Shown: positions 1-7,746, counted from the first letter of the stretch. The stretch is 10,589 bases of DNA from DASTHS01 sp035718085 (GCA_035718085.1 DASTHS010000172.1:1-10589); one strand, 5' to 3'. Notes: a model not told the origin generated them from the letters alone. A program made the numbers and translations.

Positions 1-1
1 C

Positions 2-1097
<1,096 letters not shown>

Positions 1098-1099
<2 letters not shown>

Positions 1100-1106
1100 G
1101 GGAAGG
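1098..1106 (+). promoter_or_regulatory. Shine-Dalgarno site of the small gene after uvrA
   Basis: AGGGGAAGG overlaps the uvrA stop codon. It lies 5 bases before a GTG at 1112 and 8 bases before a second in-frame GTG at 1115; the second spacing is more usual. This site is the main evidence that translation really starts here rather than the reading frame being accidental. Confidence 0.45.
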
Positions 1107-1111
1107 TCCCG

Positions 1112-1367
1112 GTGGTGCGGTTCGTGCTGGCCCGGCGGGGCCTGATCGCCGTCTGCGCACTGGCCCCGGTGGTCGAACTGGTGGCGCTGTGGGCCGCGGG
1201 CGTCAGCGGGGACCCGGCCCTCGCCGGCGCTGCCGCTGTCGCTCGACGGCGGCGACGACCACCCGGCGTGCGCGGCCATGACCGCGGCGGTGCGGGACTG
1301 GATCCCTCCCTCCGGGAGCCGAGGGGCCGTGGTCGCCCCGGAGGCAGCCGCGACGCCGATCAGGTGA
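1112..1367 (+). pseudogene. Small membrane or secreted protein gene with an apparent one-base frameshift
   Basis: I do not recognise this gene. From the GTG at 1112 (or 1115) about 39 codons read with nearly all G or C in the third position. They encode a basic start (MVRFVLARR), a hydrophobic stretch (about residues 10-31, containing LIAVCALAPVVELVALW) and a short polar turn (VSGDPAL), so the product looks like a signal peptide or a single membrane anchor. Near 1221-1232 this codon pattern breaks down and becomes Arg-rich. The next frame (+1) then takes on the same pattern for about 25 codons: LPLSLDGGDDHPACAAM, then TAAVRDWIPP. It ends at TGA 1365-1367. The joined product would be about 84 residues. 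I infer a single-base disruption, from mutation or sequencing error; there is no obvious slippery site. The first frame stays open far into the nadA antisense strand only because of GC bias. Its stop overlaps the convergent nadA stop by a few bases. Confidence 0.4.
1306..1339. terminator. Possible hairpins between the small gene and nadA
   Basis: Two small inverted repeats lie just downstream of the nadA stop. The first is CTCCC-TCC-GGGAG (1306-1318) and the second is GGGGC with GCCCC around a 7-base loop (1323-1339). Each has a 5-bp GC stem and no T tract. They could help end nadA transcription on the minus strand, but short GC stems arise easily by chance in DNA this rich in G and C. Confidence 0.2.
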
Positions 1368-2463
1368 TGTCGAGCATCCGCTGCAGCGCCACCCGGGCGC
1401 TGGCTGCGGTCGCCTCCGGCACCACGATGCGGTTGGGCACCCGGCCGGCCACCAGCTCCTCGAGCACCCAGCACAGGTGGGCGGCGTCGATGCGGAACAT
1501 CGTCGAGCACGGGCAGATCAACGGGTCGAGGCTCTCGACCGTCAGGTCGGGGTGCTCGGCGGCCAGGCGCTGCACGAGGTGGATCTCCGTCGCCACCCCG
1601 AGGGCGGTGCCGGCCGGGGCGGCGTCGACGGCCCTGATGATGGCGTCGGTCGAACCGACCACGTCGCCGAGCTCGACGACGTCGTGGGCGCACTCGGGGT
1701 GCACCACCACCATGCCGTCGGGGTGGCGCCTGCGGAAGTCGGCGACGTGCTCGGGCCGGAACCGCTGGTGCACCGAGCAGTGGCCCTTCCAGAGCAGGAA
1801 CCGGGCCCCCTTCACCGTCTGCTCGTCGAGACCCCCCAGCTCGTGGCGCGGGTCCCAGACCGCCATGTCGTCGGCGCCGAAGCCGAGGTCGAACGCCGTG
1901 TTGCGGCCCAGGTGCTGGTCGGGGAAGAACAGCACCTTGGTGGCGTCGCCGTGGCGGGCCAGCGCCCACGTGAGCACGGCGCGGGCGTTGCTCGACGTGC
2001 ACACCGCCCCGCCGTGGTCGCCGACGAACGCCTTGAGCGCAGCAGAGCTGTTCATGTAGGTGACCGGCACGACCACCTCGACGTCGGTGACCGCAGCGAT
2101 GGCCTCCCAGGCCTCCTCGACCGAGTCGAGGTCGGCCATGTCGGCCATCGAGCAGCCGGCGTTGAGGTCGGGGAGCACGACCTGCTGGGCGTCGGTGGTG
2201 AGCACGTCGGCCGACTCGGCCATGAAGTGCACCCCGCAGAACACGACGAACTCGGCGCTGCGGTTGTCGGCCGCCAGGCGCGACAGCCCGAAGCTGTCAC
2301 CCCGGGCGTCGGCCCAGCGCATGACCTCGTCCCGCTGGTAGTGGTGGCCGAGCACCATCACCCGGTCGCCCAGCGTCGCCTTGGCGGCGGCGATCCGGTC
2401 GGCCAGCGCCTCGGCGCCGGCGGTGGTGTAGGTGTCGGGCAGCGGCGATTGCAGGCGTAGCAC
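1360..2463 (-). CDS. nadA: Quinolinate synthase NadA
   Basis: Iron-sulfur enzyme that condenses iminoaspartate with dihydroxyacetone phosphate to quinolinate in de novo NAD synthesis in the cytoplasm. The 367 residues match the longer NadA class. Visible family motifs are GHHYQRDEV with substrate-binding His40, GCSMADMA (Cys104), YMNSSAALKAF (136-146), CTSSNA (155-160), FFPDQHLGRN (179-188), GHCSVH (Cys229, His232), HPEC (255-258), TEIHLVQRL (292-300) and CPCSTMFRI (317-325). Cys104, Cys229 and one Cys of CPC (most likely 317) are the expected three ligands of the 4Fe-4S cluster. The start is GTG at 2463, supported by a Shine-Dalgarno sequence. No nadB or nadC is in the window, so NadA is alone here, between uvrA and uvrC and divergent from uvrC. 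The 3' end meets the small gene downstream of uvrA. Confidence 0.96.
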   Translation of the reverse strand: MLRLQSPLPDTYTTAGAEALADRIAAAKATLGDRVMVLGHHYQRDEVMRWADARGDSFGLSRLAADNRSAEFVVFCGVHFMAESADVLTTDAQQVVLPDLNAGCSMADMADLDSVEEAWEAIAAVTDVEVVVPVTYMNSSAALKAFVGDHGGAVCTSSNARAVLTWALARHGDATKVLFFPDQHLGRNTAFDLGFGADDMAVWDPRHELGGLDEQTVKGARFLLWKGHCSVHQRFRPEHVADFRRRHPDGMVVVHPECAHDVVELGDVVGSTDAIIRAVDAAPAGTALGVATEIHLVQRLAAEHPDLTVESLDPLICPCSTMFRIDAAHLCWVLEELVAGRVPNRIVVPEATAASARVALQRMLDIT

Positions 2464-2470
2464 GGGTCAG

Positions 2471-2478
2471 CACCCCCT
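2471..2478 (-). promoter_or_regulatory. Shine-Dalgarno site of nadA
   Basis: On the minus strand AGGGGGTG lies 7 bases before the GTG start codon of nadA. This fixes that start in the absence of an ATG. The neighbouring CTCC could pair with GGGG of this site in a 4-bp stem, which might reduce its access, but the stem is short. Confidence 0.55.
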
Positions 2479-2586
2479 GGGGAGAGCACCTCGCGACTCG
2501 GTCGGCGGGGACAGCCCGGTCGCCCATCCGCAGGGGTGTCGACCACGAGGTGTATGTCGCCGGATACCGGGCCGGCGTGACTGGCG

Positions 2587-2592
2587 ATCATA
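2587..2592 (-). promoter_or_regulatory. Possible -10 element for nadA
   Basis: On the minus strand this reads TATGAT, five of six matches to the sigma-70 type -10 consensus and one of the few AT-rich hexamers in the region. No good -35 hexamer is seen 16-19 bases upstream. It would give a nadA leader of roughly 115-120 bases. Confidence 0.3.
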
Positions 2593-2663
2593 GGGCCCCG
2601 GCCGCCGTTGCGGTAGGGGTGCGGGGGCGACGGTGCGGCGCAGGTGTCGGGCAGGCTGGGGCG

Positions 2664-4631
2664 GTGGTGCAGCGCCCCCCCGCCGGCACGATCCCCGACG
2701 CCCCCGGGTCGTACCAGTTCCGTGACCGCGACGGGCGGGTCATCTACGTCGGCAAGGCCAAGTCGCTGCGCAGCCGCCTGTCGAACTACTTCCAGAACCC
2801 GGCCAACCTGCTGCCCCGCACCGCCCAGATGGTGGCGGCGGCGGAGACCGTCGAGTGGATCGAGGTCCGCAACGAGGTCGAGGCCCTCATGCTCGAGTAC
2901 AGCCTCATCAAGCAGCACAAGCCGCGCTTCAACGTCCGGCTCCGCGACGACAAGAGCTACCCGTTCCTGGCCGTGACGGTGGGCGAGGAGTGGCCGCGGG
3001 CGATGGTGCGCCGGGGCAGCAAAGACAAGGGGAGCCGCTACTTCGGGCCCTACGCCCACGCGTACGCCATCCGCGAGACCCTCGACTCGCTGCTGCGGAC
3101 GTTCCCGATCCGCACCTGCAGCGACAACAAGTTCGCCGGGCACCAGCGCCTTGGCCGCCCCTGCCTGCTCTTCCACATCGAGAAGTGCACCGGTCCGTGC
3201 ATCGGGGCGGTCGACCACGCCTACTACCGGGGGCTCGTCGACGAGCTGATGTCGTTCCTTGACGGCGACACGGGGCCGATCGTGCGCCGCCTCGACGAGG
3301 AGATGCGCACCGCGGCGGAGGGGCTCGAGTTCGAGCGGGCCGCCCGCCTGCGTGACCGGCTGAGCGCGGTGCGCAAGGCCATCGAACGCCAGCAGATGGT
3401 CACCGAGCGGGCCGAAGACCTCGACTGCTTCGGCATCACCGAAGACGAGCTCGAGGCGGCGGTGCAGGTCTTCTACGTGCGCCGGGGGAGGGTGGTGGGG
3501 CGCAAGGGCTTCATCGTGGACAAGGTCGACGACCTGAACCGGGCGCAGCTGGTGGCGCAGATCCTCGAGCAGCACTACGCCGAGGCCACCCTGGGGGTGC
3601 CGCCGCTGATCGTGGTGCCCGACGCGCCCGACGACGAGGCGGTCGTCGAGGAGTGGCTGTCGGTGCAGCGGGCCGTCGACACCGGCGTGTCCGGGGCGGT
3701 GGGCGACGTCGAGTGGTGGGCGGCCAGCGACCGCTACCGGGTCGAGCGCAGCGTGAACCCCAACGCCCGCCAGGGCAGCAGCGTCGAGCTGCGCGTCCCC
3801 CAGCGCGGCGACAAGCGCGAGCTGCTCGAGATGGTGACCCGCAACGCCAAGGAGGAGTTCACCCGCCACCGGCTCAAACGGGCCGCCGACCACAACGCCC
3901 GGGCCCGGGCCCTCACCGCCCTCCAGGAGGCCCTCGACCTGCCCGAGTCGCCGCTGCGCATCGAGTGCTACGACATGAGCCACCTGCAGGGCACCGACTA
4001 CGTCGGCTCCATGGTCGTCATGGAGGACGGCATGCCCCGCCCGTCGGAGTACCGGCGCTTCAAGGTGCGCACCGTGGCGGGCAACGACGACTTCGCCTCC
4101 ATGGAGGAGGTGCTCACCCGCCGGCTCACCGCCTACCTGGGCGAGCGCGACAAGCCGGTCGACGAGCGCCGCCGGCGCTTCGCCTACCCGCCGCAGCTGC
4201 TGCTCGTCGACGGGGGCAAGGGCCAGCTTGGCGTGGCCATGAAGGTGCTCGAAGAGCTCGGCCTCGACGAGGAGATCCCCGTCGCCTCCCTGGCCAAGCA
4301 GTTCGAGGAGGTCTACCTCCCCGGCCGAGCCGACCCGGTGCGCATCCCCCGGTCGTCGGAGGCGCTCTACCTGCTCCAGCAGATCCGCGACGAGGCGCAC
4401 CGCTTCGCCATCGCCTACCACCGCCAGCTGCGGGGCAAGCGCATGACCACCTCGGTGCTCGACGACGTCCCCGGCCTCGGCGACACCCGCCGCAAGCGGC
4501 TGCTCAAGGAGCTCGGCGGCGTGTCAGCGGTGAAGGCGGCGTCGATCGAGCAGCTGCGCCAGCTGTCGTGGCTGCCCGACGCCGTCGCCGACGCCGTCTA
4601 CGCCAAGGTCCACGGGCCCGGCGGCGGGTAG
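2664..4631 (+). CDS. uvrC: Excinuclease ABC subunit UvrC
   Basis: Nuclease of nucleotide excision repair, cutting on both sides of the lesion when bound to UvrB on DNA. With GTG 2664 as start it is 655 residues, close to the family length, and begins directly before the conserved TIPDAPGSYQF segment. Further upstream starts would add unrelated residues. The N-terminal GIY-YIG nuclease (about 12-95) shows YVGKAKSLRSRLSNYF with Tyr28 and Arg38, and NEVEALMLE with Glu78 as likely metal ligand. Cys152, 167, 175 and 179 match the four cysteines that hold an iron-sulfur cluster in UvrC. The UVR motif that binds UvrB is at about 206-245. The RNase H-like 5' nuclease has Asp437 (ECYDMSH), Asp516 (LVDGGKGQL) and His579 (DEAHRF). 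A helix-hairpin-helix DNA-binding region ends the protein (about 600-650). GTG 2667 is an alternative start. A methyltransferase gene follows after 11 bp. Confidence 0.97.
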   Translation: MVQRPPAGTIPDAPGSYQFRDRDGRVIYVGKAKSLRSRLSNYFQNPANLLPRTAQMVAAAETVEWIEVRNEVEALMLEYSLIKQHKPRFNVRLRDDKSYPFLAVTVGEEWPRAMVRRGSKDKGSRYFGPYAHAYAIRETLDSLLRTFPIRTCSDNKFAGHQRLGRPCLLFHIEKCTGPCIGAVDHAYYRGLVDELMSFLDGDTGPIVRRLDEEMRTAAEGLEFERAARLRDRLSAVRKAIERQQMVTERAEDLDCFGITEDELEAAVQVFYVRRGRVVGRKGFIVDKVDDLNRAQLVAQILEQHYAEATLGVPPLIVVPDAPDDEAVVEEWLSVQRAVDTGVSGAVGDVEWWAASDRYRVERSVNPNARQGSSVELRVPQRGDKRELLEMVTRNAKEEFTRHRLKRAADHNARARALTALQEALDLPESPLRIECYDMSHLQGTDYVGSMVVMEDGMPRPSEYRRFKVRTVAGNDDFASMEEVLTRRLTAYLGERDKPVDERRRRFAYPPQLLLVDGGKGQLGVAMKVLEELGLDEEIPVASLAKQFEEVYLPGRADPVRIPRSSEALYLLQQIRDEAHRFAIAYHRQLRGKRMTTSVLDDVPGLGDTRRKRLLKELGGVSAVKAASIEQLRQLSWLPDAVADAVYAKVHGPGGG

Positions 4632-4634
4632 GGT
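4629..4634 (+). promoter_or_regulatory. Possible -10 element for a leaderless methyltransferase transcript
   Basis: TAGGGT fits the TANNNT pattern of actinobacterial -10 elements and includes the uvrC stop codon TAG. It ends 8 bases before the GTG at 4643, about the distance from a -10 element to a transcription start. The GTG has no clear Shine-Dalgarno sequence, which would fit leaderless translation. The gene could equally be read through from uvrC. Confidence 0.25.
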
Positions 4635-4642
4635 CCGCCGCC

Positions 4643-5377
4643 GTGCCCGACCCGCGTGACGACCTCTGGGAGACCCACGCCGGGTGGTGGCAGCAGGGCT
4701 TCACCGACGGGGTCGACGCCGAGTACGAGGAGCAGATCAAGCCCCTCGCAGCCGCCCACCTGGCCGGTGCCCGCCGGGTGCTCGACGTGGGCTGCGGCGA
4801 AGGGCAGCTCGGCCGACTGGCCGCCGGCGTCCCCGGGGTGGAGCTGGTGGTCGGCGTCGACCCCACCGCCGCCCAGCTGCGGGTCGCCGCCGAGCGCGGG
4901 GGAGGCGTGCACCTCGGGCGGGCCGGTGCTGCGGCCCTCCCGTTCCCCCCCGCCGCCTTCGACGCGGTGCTGGCCTGCCTGGTCTTCGAGCACATCACCG
5001 CCGTCGACGCCGCCATCGCCGAGGTCGCCAGGGTGCTCGTGCCCGGCGGCCGGTTCGTGTTCATGCTCAACCACCCCCTGCTGCAGACCCCGGGCAGTGG
5101 GTGGATCGACGACCAGATCCTCGAGGAGCAGTACTGGCGCATCGGTGCCTACCTCGTCGAGGACGAGGGGTTCGAGGAGGTCGACAACGGCGTGTGGATC
5201 CCGTTCATCCACCGGCCGCTGTCGCGCTACGTGAACGCCATGGCGGGCGCCGGGCTGCTGGTGACGGAGATGGTGGAGCCCGCCCCGCCGCCGGGCTTCA
5301 TCGCCCGGGCCGACGAGTACGCCGAGGCGGTCACCATCCCCCGCCTGCTGGTGTTGCGGGCCGAGAAGCTGCGCTGA
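4643..5377 (+). CDS. Class I SAM-dependent methyltransferase, substrate unknown
   Basis: A 244-residue protein with a Rossmann-type methyltransferase domain of the Methyltransf_11 or UbiE-like kind. Motif I VLDVGCGEGQLG (46-57) binds S-adenosylmethionine. The acidic residue after strand 2 is Asp73 in VVGVDPT, which would hold the ribose hydroxyls. The AAALPFPPAAFDAVLAC segment (about 97-112) and FEHI (115-118) are motifs II and III, followed by EVARVLVPGGRFVFML (127-142). The C-terminal third (about 150-244) has many aromatic and acidic residues (WIDDQILEEQYW, GVWIPFIHRPLSRYV) and probably determines the substrate. There is no signal peptide or membrane segment, so it is expected in the cytoplasm. 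The GTG at 4643 is the first start after the uvrC stop, giving a protein that begins MPDPRDDLWETHAGWW. The 11-bp gap suggests co-transcription with uvrC, but a role in repair is not shown. Small molecules such as quinones or lipids are equally possible substrates. Confidence 0.85.
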   Translation: MPDPRDDLWETHAGWWQQGFTDGVDAEYEEQIKPLAAAHLAGARRVLDVGCGEGQLGRLAAGVPGVELVVGVDPTAAQLRVAAERGGGVHLGRAGAAALPFPPAAFDAVLACLVFEHITAVDAAIAEVARVLVPGGRFVFMLNHPLLQTPGSGWIDDQILEEQYWRIGAYLVEDEGFEEVDNGVWIPFIHRPLSRYVNAMAGAGLLVTEMVEPAPPPGFIARADEYAEAVTIPRLLVLRAEKLR

Positions 5378-5382
5378 GGCCG

Positions 5383-5406
5383 TGCGGCGGGGTCAGCCCC
5401 GCTGCG
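5383..5406. terminator. Bidirectional terminator hairpin between methyltransferase and amidase genes
   Basis: GCGGGG-TCAG-CCCCGC (5387-5402) is a perfect 6-bp stem with a four-base loop. In plus-strand RNA it extends by four more pairs, two of them G-U wobbles (TGCG on both sides), to 5383-5406. It lies 5 bases after the methyltransferase stop, and the amidase stop codon (TCA on the plus strand, 5393-5395) sits in its loop. There is no T tract, as is common for actinobacterial terminators. Position between convergent genes supports the call. Confidence 0.5.
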
Positions 5407-6850
5407 GGAGCCGCCACGCCGGCCGCTCGGGTCGCTCGAAGGCGGCGCAGGCGGCGAGCAGCACGGCCTCCGAGCCCGGCGCCCCCACGGCGGCGACGCC
5501 GACGGGCAGGCCAGCCACCAGCCCGGCCGGCGCCGTGGCGATCGGCCAGCCGGCGATGGCCGGCGCGGTGGTGACGGCGCCTCCGGCGCGAGGGCCGTCG
5601 CCGCTGGCCAGGTCGATCTTCCACGCCGGGCCGTAGGCGGGCGCGACGAGCAGGTCGAGGCCGTCGAGCGCCGGCCCGAGGCACGCCTCGGTGGCCCACG
5701 CCAGGCTGCGTCGGCGGGCGTCGCCGTAGGCCGCGGTGGCCGTGCCGCCGAGCTCGAGCGCCCGTTCGAACAACCCGTGGCCGAAGTGGCGCAGCTCGAC
5801 GTCGGCGGCCGCCCGCTCGTGGGCGATCACGTCGGCCAGCGACTGCGGGCCCGCCCCACCCCGGCCGGGCAGGTAGGCGGCGAGCCCGTCGACGAGCTCG
5901 GCGAGCATGACGGTGAGCTCCGCCTCCCGCACGTCGCTCGGCGCCACGGGGAGGTCGATGTCGACGAGGCGGGCGCCGGCGGCGGCCAGCCGGGAGTACG
6001 CCTGCTCGGCCACGTCGTCGGTGGCCGGGTGGCCCGTCGCGTAGCTGCGCGCCACCCCGATGCGCAGGCCGCGGACGCCCTCCGCCGCCCGATCGGCGAG
6101 CCCCGACGTGGCGGCGAGCACCTCGAGCATCACGGCGACGTCGGCCGCCGTGCGCCCCATCGGGCCGGGGCTGTCCTGGCTCGCGCTGATCGGCACCACC
6201 CCGGCGGTCGGCACGGCGCCCACCGTGGGCTTGATGCCGGCCACCCCGGTGAGCGACGCCGGGCAGGTGATCGACCCGTCGGTCTCGGTGCCGACGGCGA
6301 GCGGCGCCAGGCCGGCGGCCACCGCCGCGCCCGACCCCGAGCTGCTGCCGCCCGCGCTGCGGTCGAGCGCCCACGGGTTGCCCGTCAGGCCGCCCACCGC
6401 CGACCAGCCGCTCGACGAGCGGGGGTCCCGGATGTTCGCCCACTCGCTGAGGTTGGTCGTGCCGAGCACGAGGGCCCCTTCCCGGCGGAGGCGGCCGACC
6501 AGCGGGGCGTCGCGGGTGGCCGGTCGGCCCGCCAGGCTGGTGGCCCCGGCGGTCGCCGGGAGGCCGGCGACCTCGACGTTGTCCTTCACCAGCACCGGCA
6601 CGCCGTGCAGTCGGCCCGAGGCACCGTGCTCGGCACGTCGCCGGTCCGCTGCCCGGGCATCGTCGAGCGCGCCGGGCGCCACCGCCAACACGGCGCGCAG
6701 CTCGGTCGGCGTGCCTTGGGCGTCGAGGCGGGCGATCCGGTCGAGCAGCACCTCCACCAGCCCGACGGAGGTCACCGCCCCGCCGGCGAGGGCCGCCGAC
6801 AGCTCGGCCACACCGGCGAAGGGCAGGTCGTCGTCGCTCGGTCCGGCCAC
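5393..6850 (-). CDS. Amidase-signature family hydrolase
   Basis: A 485-residue enzyme expected to hydrolyse a carboxamide bond; the substrate cannot be read from the sequence. The Ser-cisSer-Lys triad is visible: Lys89 in GVPVLVKDNVEV, the cis-serine in SAGGSSSGSG (165-174, Ser169 or Ser170) and nucleophile Ser193 in GTETDGSITCPAS. The remainder of the core, with LVLGTTNLSEWAN (127-139) and VAGIKPTVG (203-211), is intact. The GTETDGSI form and SSSGWSAVGGLTGNPW (145-160) resemble peptide amidases and secondary-amide hydrolases more than GatA of the tRNA amidotransferase, and no gatB or gatC is present. There is no signal peptide, so it is probably cytoplasmic. The start is GTG at 6850, the first in frame; no convincing Shine-Dalgarno sequence is seen. 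The gene is opposite in direction to all its close neighbours. It ends head-on with the methyltransferase gene and starts 32 bp from rapZ, which suggests a later insertion into the uvrC-rapZ cluster. Confidence 0.9.
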   Translation of the reverse strand: MAGPSDDDLPFAGVAELSAALAGGAVTSVGLVEVLLDRIARLDAQGTPTELRAVLAVAPGALDDARAADRRRAEHGASGRLHGVPVLVKDNVEVAGLPATAGATSLAGRPATRDAPLVGRLRREGALVLGTTNLSEWANIRDPRSSSGWSAVGGLTGNPWALDRSAGGSSSGSGAAVAAGLAPLAVGTETDGSITCPASLTGVAGIKPTVGAVPTAGVVPISASQDSPGPMGRTAADVAVMLEVLAATSGLADRAAEGVRGLRIGVARSYATGHPATDDVAEQAYSRLAAAGARLVDIDLPVAPSDVREAELTVMLAELVDGLAAYLPGRGGAGPQSLADVIAHERAAADVELRHFGHGLFERALELGGTATAAYGDARRRSLAWATEACLGPALDGLDLLVAPAYGPAWKIDLASGDGPRAGGAVTTAPAIAGWPIATAPAGLVAGLPVGVAAVGAPGSEAVLLAACAAFERPERPAWRLPQRG

Positions 6851-6882
6851 CCGGGCATGCTGCCAGGTGCCGGGCTGCCACC
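6851..6882. other. Very short divergent spacer between amidase and rapZ
   Basis: Only 32 bp separate the two divergent start codons. The spacer contains GCATGC (a 6-bp palindrome, 6855-6860) and three TGCC-type repeats but no recognisable Shine-Dalgarno sequence or -10/-35 pair for either gene. Any promoters must overlap each other or lie inside the opposite coding regions. Confidence 0.5.
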
Positions 6883-7746
6883 ATGGCGGGCGTGTCGGAG
6901 TACCTCCTCATCACGGGCATGTCGGGCGCCGGGCGCTCGCAGGCCGGGGCCACGCTGGAAGACCTCGGCTGGTTCGTGATCGACAACCTCCCGACCCCGC
7001 TGCTCCCCGACGTGGTCACCCTGAGCGGCACCCCCGAGTGGCGGGCCAAGCGGGTGGTGCTGGTGATCGGGCGCGACGCCGGCCAGCTCGACGACCTCGC
7101 CGGCGCCATCGTGGCGCTCAAGCAGCGGGCGGCCGGGGCGGTGACGACGCTGTTCCTCGACGCCGGCGACGACGTGCTGATCCGCCGCTTCGAGGGCACC
7201 CGGCGGCGCCACCCGCTCGGCCGCAAGGGGGTGGTGGAGTCGATCGCCGTCGAACGCCAGCACCTCGAGCCGGTACGGGCGCTCGCCGACGTGGTGATCG
7301 ACACCAGCGACCTGAACGTCCACCAGCTGCGCGAGCGGCTGACCGGGCTGTTCCGGCCCGGCGACGAGACCTCCGAGATGCTCGTCTCGGTGGTGAGCTT
7401 CGGGTTCAAGCACGGCGTCCCCCTCGACGCCGACAGCCTCTTCGACGTGCGCTTCCTGCCCAACCCGCACTGGCACGACGACCTCCGGCCGCTCACCGGC
7501 ATCGACGCGCCGGTGCGGGAGTTCGTGCTCGGCCAGCCCGAGGCCGGCGCCTTCCTCAGCCGCCTCGACGACCTCCTCGGGTTGCTCCTGCCCGCGTACG
7601 TGCGGGAGGGCAAGGCCTACCTGACGCTGGCGATCGGGTGCACGGGGGGCCAGCACCGGTCGGTCGCCATCGCCGAGGAGGTGGCGGCGCGCATCCGGGC
7701 CGCCGGCTACCGCCCGAGCGTGCAGCACCGGGACATCGGGCGGTGA
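6883..7746 (+). CDS. rapZ: RapZ-family nucleotide-binding protein (YvcJ type)
   Basis: P-loop protein of the RapZ/YvcJ family. In Escherichia coli RapZ is an adaptor controlling glucosamine-6-phosphate synthase through small RNAs; in Gram-positive bacteria the role is less clear and its gene usually neighbours yvcK. The 287 residues are standard length. The N-terminal domain has TGMSGAGRS (11-19), in which the usual P-loop Lys is Arg18, then LEDLGWFVIDNLP (25-37) and the FLDAGDD strand (91-97). RRRHPLG (107-113) and SIAVERQHLEPVRALADVVIDTS (120-142) follow. The C-terminal domain has SFGFKHGVP (172-180), VRFLPNPHW (189-197) and the family hallmark GCTGGQHRSV (252-261). Start ATG 6883 has no clear Shine-Dalgarno sequence; GTG 6892, giving MSEYLLITG, is an alternative. 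The stop overlaps the yvcK start, indicating one operon with translational coupling. Confidence 0.95.
   Translation: MAGVSEYLLITGMSGAGRSQAGATLEDLGWFVIDNLPTPLLPDVVTLSGTPEWRAKRVVLVIGRDAGQLDDLAGAIVALKQRAAGAVTTLFLDAGDDVLIRRFEGTRRRHPLGRKGVVESIAVERQHLEPVRALADVVIDTSDLNVHQLRERLTGLFRPGDETSEMLVSVVSFGFKHGVPLDADSLFDVRFLPNPHWHDDLRPLTGIDAPVREFVLGQPEAGAFLSRLDDLLGLLLPAYVREGKAYLTLAIGCTGGQHRSVAIAEEVAARIRAAGYRPSVQHRDIGR

Larger units (their letters stand above)
2464..2663. other. Divergent nadA-uvrC intergenic region
   Basis: This 200-bp region must hold the start signals for nadA on the minus strand and uvrC on the plus strand. I see a possible nadA -10 element and Shine-Dalgarno site. For uvrC there is only a weak purine-rich site, GGGCAGG at 2649-2655, 8 bases before GTG 2664. 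I could not identify a convincing uvrC promoter, a known riboswitch or a clear repressor operator. The open reading frame running through the region into uvrC is probably just untranslated GC-rich DNA. Confidence 0.6.

Noticed and set aside
1112..2059. Plus-strand frame of 315 codons running from after uvrA across nadA antisense
   Set aside because: Beyond about 1230 its third positions lose the G/C bias, and it runs opposite to the well-supported nadA gene. Only the first part looks coding.
2464..2590. NAD-type riboswitch in the nadA leader
   Set aside because: Apart from a short stem at the ribosome site I see no motif I can match to a known NAD riboswitch, and the leader itself depends on an uncertain promoter.
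2550..2663. N-terminal extension of UvrC from an upstream start
   Set aside because: The 38 extra residues have no similarity to UvrC proteins, which begin a few residues before the conserved PGSY segment.
2358..4421. Long minus-strand open frame of 687 codons opposite uvrC
   Set aside because: It is antisense to uvrC, has low-complexity composition and no family motif. Stops are rare in all frames in DNA this GC-rich.
5331..7613. Minus-strand open frame of 760 codons spanning amidase and rapZ
   Set aside because: It is in a different frame from the amidase and antisense to rapZ. Its Arg- and Gly-rich translation is an artefact of composition.
6060..7742. Upstream extension of the yvcK frame across amidase and rapZ
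   Set aside because: The YvcK fold starts right at GTG 7743. The upstream residues are Arg- and Pro-rich and lie over other genes.
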